Shown: piece by piece, positions 42,447-51,348 of the stretch
Layout: the number at the start of each line of letters is the position of its first letter
Numbering within the stretch: position 1 is the stretch's first letter
Made by a program: the position numbers and the translations under genes
Virus record (IMG/VR): IMGVR_UViG_3300032285_001771
Span: 1 to 64,000 of that record
Length of the DNA stretch: 64,000 bases
Reading direction: 5' to 3' (one strand)
Source: a virus
The notes under the pieces: generated by a model
What the model saw: the letters and a program-made list of their open reading frames with translations, nothing else
Databases searched by the model: none
What the model was told of the DNA's origin: nothing

Positions 42447-43282
42447 ACTTTCTCCTCTAACATATTAACTAGGTTTTCACTGATTAAATTTTTTTGTGTG
42501 TAATGTAAGATGTCCTGTTGATGATATGGTCCAATCTTTACATTGAAATCTTTATTGTAATGAAAGGCAATGTAGTCAGTCCAGTTAGATGCTGATTCTC
42601 CAAATCCTTGTGATCTAGATTTCATATGTGTAAACCTAGGAAATGGCAATGTTGGGTCGCTCATATCTTCCACCATATCTAACATTTTTGCGGTTAATGC
42701 ACATGCTTCGTCAGTAGGTATACTTTCAAAATTACAGTTAGTCAATTGATTTTTCCAAGTTTCTGGATAATCAGTTAAGGCCCGCATTATATCCCAAAAC
42801 TTCGAAGTTTCTCTACTCTGTTTAAAATATAACCAGCCAGAATAAAAATCTGGTAGATCATTATCAATAAAAACTTGTCGATAATATTTGCTGGTCATTG
42901 TGTCGCCCCGGAATGTCATAGGACGAGTTGCACACCATAGGTCGTGTTTCTGCATGTGCGTCCACCAGTGGCTAACATCGTTAAGGAACAAGAAGTCACC
43001 ATCGATGAATACTGTTTCTTTGTAAGGAGTATGTTCATACGCCCGTGATCTAGCGTTCATTCCTTTAGGCCCTTCGTAATCTATAATGTCGTCAAACACC
43101 CAGGATAGTTTTAGAGATTGTACACTTTTTACATTTGTTGTAGCAACACTTACATTGTTGTACCCTTCTGGTTGGGTTAATTTTATAGTTAGAGCAGTTA
43201 TATAGGCCAGCCTGATATAATTTGTTTCTTTAACATTATTAGCTATCATAAAATAGCCTTTATCTAATAGTTTTTCAATCAT
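42419..43282 (-). CDS. GT8-like glycosyltransferase (copy 1)
   Basis: 287 residues. ETVFIDGDFLFLNDV at about 88-102 has the D-G-D metal-binding motif, and YSGWLYFKQS near 146-155 is the N/S-x-G-x-x-x-x-x strand found in GT8-type enzymes that use UDP-sugars. FHYNKDFNVKIGPYHQQDI later in the chain fits the usual His-containing C-terminal part. A diverged paralogue (IDSDFLV) is encoded next to it. Cytoplasmic, no membrane segment. Confidence 0.6.
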   Translation of the reverse strand: MIEKLLDKGYFMIANNVKETNYIRLAYITALTIKLTQPEGYNNVSVATTNVKSVQSLKLSWVFDDIIDYEGPKGMNARSRAYEHTPYKETVFIDGDFLFLNDVSHWWTHMQKHDLWCATRPMTFRGDTMTSKYYRQVFIDNDLPDFYSGWLYFKQSRETSKFWDIMRALTDYPETWKNQLTNCNFESIPTDEACALTAKMLDMVEDMSDPTLPFPRFTHMKSRSQGFGESASNWTDYIAFHYNKDFNVKIGPYHQQDILHYTQKNLISENLVNMLEEKVWNKYKDIM

Positions 43283-44084
43283 GTAAGTTAACCAATGCGT
43301 CTATTTTTTCTAGCAACTCAATCTTATTCATCATATGAATATCTTGATTAGTTGTTTTAACAAGTATATTCTGATCACTTACTGCCCAAGTTAAACCAGT
43401 GTCTGTTATTTTTAACAAAGAATCTCTGTCGTTAAACAAAATAGGACTAGGTAAAGCTGTATAATATTTTTCAGCTCCGAAGCCTCCCATAACATGGCAT
43501 GCTACAGTAAATGCATAGTCATTGCGAAACCTTCTAGTATCAAACTGATAGAGTGTTCCATACCATGCCCAATTTTCTCTAATATGATCTACTAGATCAA
43601 AAAGAATTTTATTTTCAGGAGTCTTATTGAATATGATATTTGTTGCCCAAAGCATATGAAGACTCTGCGGACTAAATGAAACACTACTACCGGGCCTATT
43701 AGGACATAGGTCTTTCATATTTTCACAAATCATGAAATCATAATCACTATCTAAGTACTCTTTCAGTCTATTACTGAATACTAGAAAATCACTGTCAATT
43801 AATAGTGTACGATCATAAGGGGTAAGATCATAGATTCTATTTCTGTTTATGTTTTTAAATGCAATTTGTTTTCCGGACAAGACACGTGAATTACCAGTAT
43901 CTTCAATTTCAGTTACAATGATTTGATCGAAGTTGCTAGGATCAATTTTTTCCAGTGTAATCTTATCTGTTACAAGACTTACTGGTATATTAAGATGTTT
44001 GTTGACTAGACCAGCCGCAAGAACTGCTTGTAGGCCATAAGCAATATCGCCGTCAAAGGCAAAAATACAGCATCCCTGATTCAT
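43275..44084 (-). CDS. GT8-like glycosyltransferase (copy 2)
   Basis: 269 residues. RTLLIDSDFLVFSN at about 93-106 holds the D-S-D motif, and MLWATNIIFNKTP at 144-156 gives the following acceptor-side strand. The N-terminal part (GCCIFAFDGDIAYGLQAVLAAGLVN) is a typical nucleotide-sugar entry. It is coupled by short overlaps to copy 1 and to the small gene upstream. Confidence 0.55.
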   Translation of the reverse strand: MNQGCCIFAFDGDIAYGLQAVLAAGLVNKHLNIPVSLVTDKITLEKIDPSNFDQIIVTEIEDTGNSRVLSGKQIAFKNINRNRIYDLTPYDRTLLIDSDFLVFSNRLKEYLDSDYDFMICENMKDLCPNRPGSSVSFSPQSLHMLWATNIIFNKTPENKILFDLVDHIRENWAWYGTLYQFDTRRFRNDYAFTVACHVMGGFGAEKYYTALPSPILFNDRDSLLKITDTGLTWAVSDQNILVKTTNQDIHMMNKIELLEKIDALVNLHD

Positions 44085-44422
44085 AGGTCTACCAGTTTTG
44101 CCGCAGTTCGTTTTTGTTTAATTGCTTTATAGTCTGTTAGGTATCTGTTCGTAACTTCAAAATACGTACTAACTACACGAGATTGGAAATCCTCTAAGTC
44201 TTCAATTTCTACGGGATATCCGTTATCATCAAGGATAACAGCAGACCCGTATTCTTTGATAGAATTTATAAAACCAATTAGAGTTCGATCAACTGTGAAC
44301 ATGCCACCGCAGTAACCTATAACAAGTTCTGCGTGTGCTTTGTCTTTTAACCGATGTCTTTCAATTCCGAGAGTTTGTCTATAATCAGCATGTTCTAATG
44401 CCTTAACCAATCTTTCGTCCAT
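44081..44422 (-). CDS. Conserved T4-like phage small protein
   Basis: 113 residues. It opens MDERLVKALEHADYRQTLG, a start I recall from a short protein located near tail-fibre genes of T4-like marine phages; VDRTLIGFINSI and VILDDNGYPVEI-type segments are also typical. GAAAGG precedes the ATG by 5 bases. Structure is probably helix, short sheet, long helix. Function is unknown. Confidence 0.55.
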   Translation of the reverse strand: MDERLVKALEHADYRQTLGIERHRLKDKAHAELVIGYCGGMFTVDRTLIGFINSIKEYGSAVILDDNGYPVEIEDLEDFQSRVVSTYFEVTNRYLTDYKAIKQKRTAAKLVDL

Positions 44423-44435
44423 TTCAACCTTTCAA

Positions 44436-47400
44436 TTAATTTGACGGCTCTATTCCTGGATAGTACACAGAATAATGTTGTACGCCGTCTATATAATTAT
44501 ACGCATGAGTCTGGCCTGTGGGTTGAATATTGAAAGGATATACAAGCGACTGTGTCAATCCGGCATTACCAGATGAAGTTATACTAGAACCTCCTGTTCC
44601 GGTGTATTGATTAAGTATAGCTGAAATTACTATAATAGATTTGGCTTGGAATAAATCAGAAGTGTCTAATCCAAGCCACATGGCAAAATAACTGCCGGTA
44701 TAATGTGCATCCGCTTCGTATACCCTAGCTGTGAAAGGAGTGCCCGGTGTAGCTATTAAATCTGGATTCACCAACATGTTTCCGCCATAAACCCCACCAG
44801 TGAGATTTAGTGTTGCAGGATAAGACCCAGATTGACCAAATTGACTGAAGGAGTCCTTAGTGAGTTTGAAAGCCCCTTGACCGCTGAGTAAGTCTGCCCA
44901 TCCCTGACTAATTGGATTTTGAACTGAAGGAACAAAGCTATAATTCCATGCTATATATCCACCACCATTCCAGAAACTTCTAAAACTGGCATTATTTGCG
45001 AAATCAATTTGATAACGGAAGCCGTGACCACTATCAAAGGTAATATTGCCGCTATGTGCAGACCATGTACTTAAAGTTAGGTTAGTTGGAGCGACTGTAT
45101 TTCTATTAGTGTAAGTGTAATCAACCGCGGCACTTAATCCGTTGTAGTCAGATTGTGTAACCAAATATTTTGTAGTCACAGGAACCCTAGATATAGGTTG
45201 ATATCTTGTGTTAGCAATGTGTTGATAACATTTGTCAACGTCTTGGGCGATTTGATCGTATTCTATACCAGTGATCTTATCATTAGTGTTTACTGCACTA
45301 CTTGTATAACTTTGATTCCAACCTACGTCTAAGGTTCCGCTATTTGGCGCACCTAGAACTGCGGTTACTTTCCCTTGCAAAAGATTCCAGTCACTGTGAC
45401 TTACAGCGTTTGATGATCCTTGCACAGGTGCAGACTGTATCGATAATGTGAAAGTACCAGATGCCGTATTGCTGGTAGCATCTGTCCCTGTAACAGTATA
45501 TGTGGTTGTCTGCAGAGCTCCGGTTGGAGTTCCGGAAATAGCTCCATTTGATGTATTGAAACTTAGCCCTGCCGGAAGACTTGGACTAATGCTGTAAGTC
45601 ACAGTTCCGGCGCCACCAATAAACGATACTGGAATAAATCCAGTTATCAGAGTTCCGGCTGTGCCTAGTTTTGATGGGACTAAAACCGAAGCAGTTATTG
45701 TATTGCCTATAACGGCCCCTCTTTCTGCAAGAGTTGAAATTTGACTGGTTAGATTGTGATTAGGATATGCAATATTAGCGGCCGCCCAATCACCCCCCTC
45801 ATCTAATTTAAAATACTTTACTCTATTGTTTCCTAGTTCTGCTTGTAGAGTATTAATAAAATTGTCAGTAAGAATCGCAGGCACTAATGTGTCATTTATA
45901 TTATTAAAGAAAATAAATTTAACACTAGAGTTCTTTACAGCATTGTGCCATGTACCAGGACTGCTATTTGTGCCGTATTTGTACCTAGGCGAAGCCGCTT
46001 GTAATGCTGTGCTGTTACCTGTACTGTTTACATAATTGTTTACAATATCTTTTGCAGTCTGCGTGATAGTTCCATCATTTAGAGTAACATAGTCTAAGTC
46101 CATCGGCCCGACTATAGGACATATTGCAGTAATCGGACCTTGTCCGTAATCATAGATATATTTCATACCAGCATACGCCACCAAATGTCCTCCAGCACTT
46201 TCTCCTGCTAGAATAAGTCCATATGTGTTGGCCGCGGATACTATCTGATTCCATAAACTATTATACGAAGAACCGGCATTTTGTATAGTACAAAATCTTA
46301 GAATAGTTTCAATATCATCAGCTCCGGCGGGATGATAATTTCCAACACTGCCTCCCGGTGGAATATAATTTGTGTCAGTAGTGGCCATTCGGTAGTTACA
46401 GTTAACAACAATATAACCTTTAGATACTAATTGTCTTATTTGATCGTCATCGTTAATCCAATATCCTCCTTGGCTTGTAGTAAAAGTTGACGAAGATTTT
46501 GCTCCACCGACCCAACCACCGCCATGAACCCAAATTATGACTCCTTTTGGAGCACCACTATCTAATTGAAAGATGTCGCAAGTTTGAATAGGATCTGATC
46601 CGTACTGCACATCATATGTCTGGTGATATGATATAGGACTGGTTATTGCTAGGTTGAACTGAGCAGTTGCCGACACACCACCGCCAGTGACTGTAACAGT
46701 ATAAGTAGTTGCCCCTTGAGTAGTTGTTGTTCTTCCTGTGATCTCACCAGTTTTGGAATTTATATGTAGGCCGGTATCAAAATAAACAGGACTGCCAGCA
46801 CTACCTACGTTAGAAGTATAGCCAGGCGAGATGGTCCAGGTTAGCTTGCCTGAATCTGTTGGAAATTGTAACACTGAACCATCTGTTATCCCTGCTCCAA
46901 AAATCCCGTCCCCTACTTTAAAGTTACCGACTGGCGTTGCAGATACTAAATGAAAGTATGCTACATCAGTTCTTCCGGGGATGGCCTCGATCCAACATTG
47001 TGCAGTACCGTTTAATGTGCTCATCGGTAACGAAGGACTAATAGTATAAACAAGTTGGCCAACACCTCCCGATCCAATTACGGGAGTAAATTTTGCTACA
47101 GTTCCTGCTTTGATAGTTGTTGAAGGCAATGCGACAGTTGCCGATGGTGCTGGAGGAAAGTATGCGTACAATGTTCTATTTGGTGCACCTTGAAGTAGTC
47201 CGGTGTCGTACAGCGGGTTGACAACGTTATAACCGCCGTCCTGCATAGTGCCTTCTTTACCGTGGTCGATTAAGTACTGTTGTGCATCTGCTTGAGTAGT
47301 TGTTGGGAACAATTCTAATAAACATGCTAATAGTCCTGTAACTTGAGGACTCGCCATTGATGTTCCATTAATCTTAACTTGATAATAGTTGCTATTTCTA

Positions 47401-48767
47401 GCATCGGCTACGGCACCGCTGTAAGTGGTATTATTAAAAACTGAGCTTGTAATGTAAGAACCAGGAGACCATACATCGATTCTAGGACCTGTTTCAGAAT
47501 ATCCTGATTTAATATCAATGTAGGAAGAACTTAGAGCACCAACTACAATACCATTAGAAACTGTAGTAAATGTTCCTCTATTATAGTAATATGTCGTTCC
47601 AGAAGTTACAAGACTATTATTATAATCAGGATCAGTTGTAGATTGATCGTCTCTGGCTATCTTTGTAGAATAATTACCAGCGGCACTGACTACTATGATT
47701 CCTGCATTAATACAGTCTTGTAATTGTGATTCATATGCAGGATATCGGTATAGTATTCTAACCTGAGTATTACTATAAGTTGGAAAACCATAACCATTAA
47801 GGGTAGCTACACTAAATCCGCCCGACGGTGCTGTGTAAGTAGTTCCTCTGTAGGTAACCGAACTGATAGTAGATATATCAATAACTTTTTGAATGACCCA
47901 ACTGTTGTTTATAATGGTCGGATTTCTAGTACCAGTCGCAGGGTTAACCGCCTTGTTCTGGTGCCAATATTTTATGTACTCAAAAAAGTATCCGTTAATA
48001 AACTGATTAGTGGTAAAGTTAAAAGGATTGCTATCATTGCCATATGGATATATGTTGTAGATGTTGGCGCCCCTTGCCCAACCGTTAGTATTACCACATG
48101 CAATGCCAGCGACGTGAGAACCGTGCATATTGTTGGATTCTAAGGCCGCGGTCGCTCCTTGGGATTGACGATATGGGGTGTATATGTAATTGCCGTTAGT
48201 CGATCCCCAAAGTCCGTTACTAAGACTTAACCAGTTAAATTGATTATACCGACTCCCACCACTACCATCCGAGTTAACCGCGTACTCTGGGTGCGCCGGA
48301 TCAGCGTGGCCATCTACAATTACTACGTCAACGTTAGTGCCGCTAAATGGAATATTCACAGTTGCTGATACATCGAATAATTGTTGAGGACTGTCACTTC
48401 CCCACTGAAATCTTTGAACACCTTCCACTGCCCTTAAGATGCCCCAATTGTTGTCTCCTTGAGCAGTTGTATAACCTCTACTCCATAAATTAGAAGTTTG
48501 TGTGTAACCGCCAGCAGGTACAGCTTCGATTCCTAAATCCTTCATGGTTCTAGTTATTTCCCACACCCTTGGATCTTGCCTTAATAATTCAGCTTCTGCT
48601 TCAGTCATCATGTAATGAGTGGAACGACTGGCAGTTGGATTTAAACAGCAATCAACAGCTCGATCAGGCACGCATTCGCTACCGCCGGAATTTATAATTT
48701 CGTCGTGTAGTGCTGGTTTGTCTTCAATGTTGTGTACAATTACAATATATTCAATTAATTCGTTCAT
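44436..48767 (-). CDS. Subtilisin-esterase-Ig fusion tail-fibre-like protein
   Basis: 1443 residues with four parts. (1) S8 protease, about 90-485: Asp152 (VIVDG), His215 (NMHGSHVAG), oxyanion Asn365, Ser470 (NGTSMASP). (2) Ig-like He_PIG-type segment, about 550-710. (3) Alpha/beta hydrolase (BD-FAE/HSL-like), about 715-1010: oxyanion HGGGW at 748-752, Ser857 (GESAGG), Asp959, His1004. (4) A second He_PIG-type domain, about 1030-1110, then a 330-residue module also found as whole proteins in 48776-49657 and 49668-50582. All six catalytic residues are kept. No signal peptide, as expected for a virion protein. AGGAA Shine-Dalgarno. Confidence 0.82.
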   Translation of the reverse strand: MNELIEYIVIVHNIEDKPALHDEIINSGGSECVPDRAVDCCLNPTASRSTHYMMTEAEAELLRQDPRVWEITRTMKDLGIEAVPAGGYTQTSNLWSRGYTTAQGDNNWGILRAVEGVQRFQWGSDSPQQLFDVSATVNIPFSGTNVDVVIVDGHADPAHPEYAVNSDGSGGSRYNQFNWLSLSNGLWGSTNGNYIYTPYRQSQGATAALESNNMHGSHVAGIACGNTNGWARGANIYNIYPYGNDSNPFNFTTNQFINGYFFEYIKYWHQNKAVNPATGTRNPTIINNSWVIQKVIDISTISSVTYRGTTYTAPSGGFSVATLNGYGFPTYSNTQVRILYRYPAYESQLQDCINAGIIVVSAAGNYSTKIARDDQSTTDPDYNNSLVTSGTTYYYNRGTFTTVSNGIVVGALSSSYIDIKSGYSETGPRIDVWSPGSYITSSVFNNTTYSGAVADARNSNYYQVKINGTSMASPQVTGLLACLLELFPTTTQADAQQYLIDHGKEGTMQDGGYNVVNPLYDTGLLQGAPNRTLYAYFPPAPSATVALPSTTIKAGTVAKFTPVIGSGGVGQLVYTISPSLPMSTLNGTAQCWIEAIPGRTDVAYFHLVSATPVGNFKVGDGIFGAGITDGSVLQFPTDSGKLTWTISPGYTSNVGSAGSPVYFDTGLHINSKTGEITGRTTTTQGATTYTVTVTGGGVSATAQFNLAITSPISYHQTYDVQYGSDPIQTCDIFQLDSGAPKGVIIWVHGGGWVGGAKSSSTFTTSQGGYWINDDDQIRQLVSKGYIVVNCNYRMATTDTNYIPPGGSVGNYHPAGADDIETILRFCTIQNAGSSYNSLWNQIVSAANTYGLILAGESAGGHLVAYAGMKYIYDYGQGPITAICPIVGPMDLDYVTLNDGTITQTAKDIVNNYVNSTGNSTALQAASPRYKYGTNSSPGTWHNAVKNSSVKFIFFNNINDTLVPAILTDNFINTLQAELGNNRVKYFKLDEGGDWAAANIAYPNHNLTSQISTLAERGAVIGNTITASVLVPSKLGTAGTLITGFIPVSFIGGAGTVTYSISPSLPAGLSFNTSNGAISGTPTGALQTTTYTVTGTDATSNTASGTFTLSIQSAPVQGSSNAVSHSDWNLLQGKVTAVLGAPNSGTLDVGWNQSYTSSAVNTNDKITGIEYDQIAQDVDKCYQHIANTRYQPISRVPVTTKYLVTQSDYNGLSAAVDYTYTNRNTVAPTNLTLSTWSAHSGNITFDSGHGFRYQIDFANNASFRSFWNGGGYIAWNYSFVPSVQNPISQGWADLLSGQGAFKLTKDSFSQFGQSGSYPATLNLTGGVYGGNMLVNPDLIATPGTPFTARVYEADAHYTGSYFAMWLGLDTSDLFQAKSIIVISAILNQYTGTGGSSITSSGNAGLTQSLVYPFNIQPTGQTHAYNYIDGVQHYSVYYPGIEPSN

Positions 48768-48775
48768 GTTATTCC

Positions 48776-49657
48776 TTAGGTCAGGATTCCGTTTGAGGAA
48801 GTTGCCGCACCTGCCGCATAGGTGTACGGATATTTTTGAGTTATAGTTACTGCAAAGTTACCATCTATGGTGTCTGGTCCTGCTCCTACAGGAGTATGAG
48901 CATCAACAAGTAATATTTGAATATTCATAGTCTTTGCCGATCCGGGAGTATTGTCTAACCACACACTTGCTCTATAATAATTTGATGTATAGTTTGTGTC
49001 TTGATCATATACTTGAATAAATGTTACCGGTATAACACTGAATCCGCTGATGCCTGAAGTATTGTTAACTGTACCAGTCCACGTGTTACCCGATTGTCCG
49101 CTTGCTGTAGCATTAATATAAAAAAACCCAGCGTTTGATAATAAGTTTGTCCAGCTTTGATTTTGTGAATTTGTGGCGCCTGCGTATCTAGACACATTCC
49201 AATAAACTTGTCCACCTGCATTCCAAAAACCGTTAAATTCAGCTACGCTTGCCCATGAGAACGTATAAGTTGCACCCAATGTAGCTGTCCAAGTGTATGC
49301 TTGTGTGTTACTGAACATGTTTGATGTGGTCAGCTGTGATGCGGCCGCGTATGTTTTATAAGTGTTAATATAAGTTGCCGCCGCTGAGATGTTGGTTAGA
49401 TCTGCCTGAGTAATCTGCGTCCCAGCATTCCTAGTAGGCAATGCTGATGCCGACCCTGTGATGTGTGTATAGCAATAATCAATGTCAGTTTTTAGTGCAT
49501 TGTAATGAGTATGATTAATTTGAAGTGAGCTATTAACCTGACTACTGGTAATACTGCTGGCTTTACCCCAACCCTTGCTTAGGTCAGTAGCCGTTCCCAT
49601 TACACCGGCTATCGTTGACTGTAAAGGATTCCAATCTGATGCGAATACTTTTCCCAT
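48776..49657 (-). CDS. Virion/tail-fibre module protein (copy 2)
   Basis: 293 residues, Thr/Ser/Asn/Trp-rich and beta-like throughout. MGKVFASDWNPLQSTIAGVMG matches SHSDWNLLQGKVTAVLG of the 1443-residue protein and the start of 49668-50582. The NTHY...DIDYCYTHI helix-like stretch, the FNGFWNAGGQVYWN core and the C-terminal DxxYTSNYYRASVWL also recur. Lies 8 bases after the copy 1 gene and directly before the fusion protein gene. Confidence 0.7.
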   Translation of the reverse strand: MGKVFASDWNPLQSTIAGVMGTATDLSKGWGKASSITSSQVNSSLQINHTHYNALKTDIDYCYTHITGSASALPTRNAGTQITQADLTNISAAATYINTYKTYAAASQLTTSNMFSNTQAYTWTATLGATYTFSWASVAEFNGFWNAGGQVYWNVSRYAGATNSQNQSWTNLLSNAGFFYINATASGQSGNTWTGTVNNTSGISGFSVIPVTFIQVYDQDTNYTSNYYRASVWLDNTPGSAKTMNIQILLVDAHTPVGAGPDTIDGNFAVTITQKYPYTYAAGAATSSNGILT

Positions 49658-49667
49658 ATTATTTCTC

Positions 49668-50582
49668 TTATGTTATAGAATTAGTTGTACCAGCTACTGC
49701 CGGTACTTGTGCCGCGTAGGCATAGTAAGTGTTAACAGACCATGAAAATAAAGAATCAACATAGTCATCAGTTGTATGTGCCGGTGCAGTATGTGGATCA
49801 TTCAATGTTGCTGTTATTGTAAAACCTGTACAGTCAAATACTCCTTTACCTAAGGGGTATGGATTTACAGTAAGAGCATAAGCATTGGATGTATAGTGCG
49901 CTTCGGTAGATAACAGTCTAAACATGAGACCATCGTGCCCTGGAGACTGTCCATTTTGTATTATATTATATAAACCGCCGTTAGGAAAAGTACCTGCTCG
50001 ACTGTTGTTGTTTTGGATAGCGGCATCGCCTGAAATTACAATAGTTCCTACTGAGTTTAACAAGGTTGCCCATGCGCCTGTTTGCGGTGTACCACTGCCT
50101 CCAGAAAACCCAGCCGACACTGATATGAATCCGCCCGAGTTGGCCCACCCTCGAAAGTTAGCATTGCTTCCCCAATCTAGTGTTGCGCTATGTTGTCTTG
50201 ATGTACTCCAAGTATCGCCGTTGCTGTAAGAATCAGAAGCGGTTACTGCTAACAATGATGGTCCTACTTTATTACGATTTGTAACGGCAGATGTAGTGAT
50301 AGATGAAAATTGGGTCAGATCGTCTATGCCAATTATTTGTCCGGGAGAAAACAATGACAAGTCTGTTTGATTGCCTGTCTGGTGTTGTACGATAGTATTA
50401 AGATCTCCGATAGCTCGGTTTACGTCAGCACCGTAAACTATCGCACCAGTTTGTACCTGAGAACTGCTAACAGTTAGATTGTATCCTAAATCTACTATAC
50501 CTGAGTCGGGTGCTCCTAGAATAGAAGCTATTTTAACCTGTATAGCATTGAAGGTATCTTTTGTAATTTTACTCGACGCCAT
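49668..50582 (-). CDS. Virion/tail-fibre module protein (copy 1)
   Basis: 304 residues with the same module: ITKDTFNAIQVKIASILGAPDSG at the start, FRGWANSGGFISV in the middle and AHYTSNAYALTVN near the end. AGGAA lies 7 bases before the ATG. Low in charge and rich in Gly, Ser, Thr and Asn, as in exposed fibre or adhesin parts. Only 11 bases separate it from the IscA gene upstream on the same strand. Confidence 0.7.
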   Translation of the reverse strand: MASSKITKDTFNAIQVKIASILGAPDSGIVDLGYNLTVSSSQVQTGAIVYGADVNRAIGDLNTIVQHQTGNQTDLSLFSPGQIIGIDDLTQFSSITTSAVTNRNKVGPSLLAVTASDSYSNGDTWSTSRQHSATLDWGSNANFRGWANSGGFISVSAGFSGGSGTPQTGAWATLLNSVGTIVISGDAAIQNNNSRAGTFPNGGLYNIIQNGQSPGHDGLMFRLLSTEAHYTSNAYALTVNPYPLGKGVFDCTGFTITATLNDPHTAPAHTTDDYVDSLFSWSVNTYYAYAAQVPAVAGTTNSIT

Positions 50583-50593
50583 TTATTTTCCTA

Positions 50594-50920
50594 TTAAACT
50601 CTAAAAGATTCGCCGCATCCACAGCGATCTCGTTCATTTGGATTAATAAAGTCAAAACCTTCGTTAAGTCCTCGTCGGACCCAATCTATTGTCATGCCAT
50701 CCAAATATGGGTTATTCTTTTGATCAATTAATACAACAAAGTCACTTTGAGCGTAATTAGTTACACCTACTTCGGCTTCGTATTTGTCTACGTATTCTAA
50801 TACATAGGCCATGCCACTGCACCCTGTAGTTTTAACACCTATACGTATACCAACGCCCTTACCACGTTTTTTCAAGTTTTCTTTGATTTTCTTAGTGGCT
50901 TCAGTTGTTAAAATAACCAT
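50594..50920 (-). CDS. iscA: A-type Fe-S carrier, IscA-like
   Basis: 108 residues. The three conserved cysteines are C34 (TGCSGMAY), C100 and C102 (CGCGESF), matching bacterial IscA (C35, C99, C101 in E. coli) almost exactly. The protein carries or helps assemble [2Fe-2S]/[4Fe-4S] clusters for apo-enzymes. It is read leftward from the divergent gap next to IscU. It differs from the ErpA-like copy at 52598 by ending CGCGESF rather than CGCGSSF and by the KTTGCSG context. Confidence 0.85.
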   Translation of the reverse strand: MVILTTEATKKIKENLKKRGKGVGIRIGVKTTGCSGMAYVLEYVDKYEAEVGVTNYAQSDFVVLIDQKNNPYLDGMTIDWVRRGLNEGFDFINPNERDRCGCGESFRV

Positions 50921-50938
50921 TTTGCTGTATAATAAATA
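50905..50938 (+). promoter_or_regulatory. Sigma-70-like promoter plus late octamer, rightward
   Basis: TTGTTA (50905-50910), 17 bases, TATAAT (50928-50933). Overlapping the -10 is AATAAATA (50931-50938), a late-promoter-like octamer, 29 bases before the GTG of IscU. The region could be read both by host and by late phage polymerase. The -35 lies inside the iscA coding region. Confidence 0.55.
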
Positions 50939-50967
50939 TTGTATTCATATTTAGTACAGGAGAACAC

Positions 50968-51348
50968 GTGGCATATTCAGAAAAGGTGATAGATCACTAC
51001 GAAAATCCTCGCAACGTTGGTAATTTTCCAAAAGACGATACTGATGTTGGTACCGGCATGGTAGGTGCGCCTGCCTGTGGTGACGTTATGAAATTACAAA
51101 TTAAGGTAGACGAAGATGGTATTATTAGAGATGCTCGTTTCAAGACATATGGATGCGGTTCAGCAATCGCCAGTTCGTCGTTGGTTACAGAGTGGGTTAA
51201 GGGTATGCATATTGATGATGCTGTTAACCTTAAAAACTCGCAAATCGCAGAAGAGCTTGCACTCCCGCCTGTAAAGATACATTGTTCAATTCTAGCAGAA
51301 GATGCTATCAAAGCCGCAGTGGCAGATTACAAAGAAAAACATAAATGA
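50968..51348 (+). CDS. iscU: Fe-S scaffold protein IscU
   Basis: 126 residues from GTG 50968, with an AGGAGA site just upstream. C37, D39, C63, H105 and C106 occupy exactly the positions of E. coli IscU, and LPPVK at 99-103 is the HscA/Hsc66 recognition motif. The protein receives sulfur from IscS and builds [2Fe-2S] and [4Fe-4S] clusters. No iscS, hscA or hscB is seen in the window, so it would have to work with host partners. First gene of a rightward cassette. Confidence 0.93.
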   Translation: MAYSEKVIDHYENPRNVGNFPKDDTDVGTGMVGAPACGDVMKLQIKVDEDGIIRDARFKTYGCGSAIASSSLVTEWVKGMHIDDAVNLKNSQIAEELALPPVKIHCSILAEDAIKAAVADYKEKHK

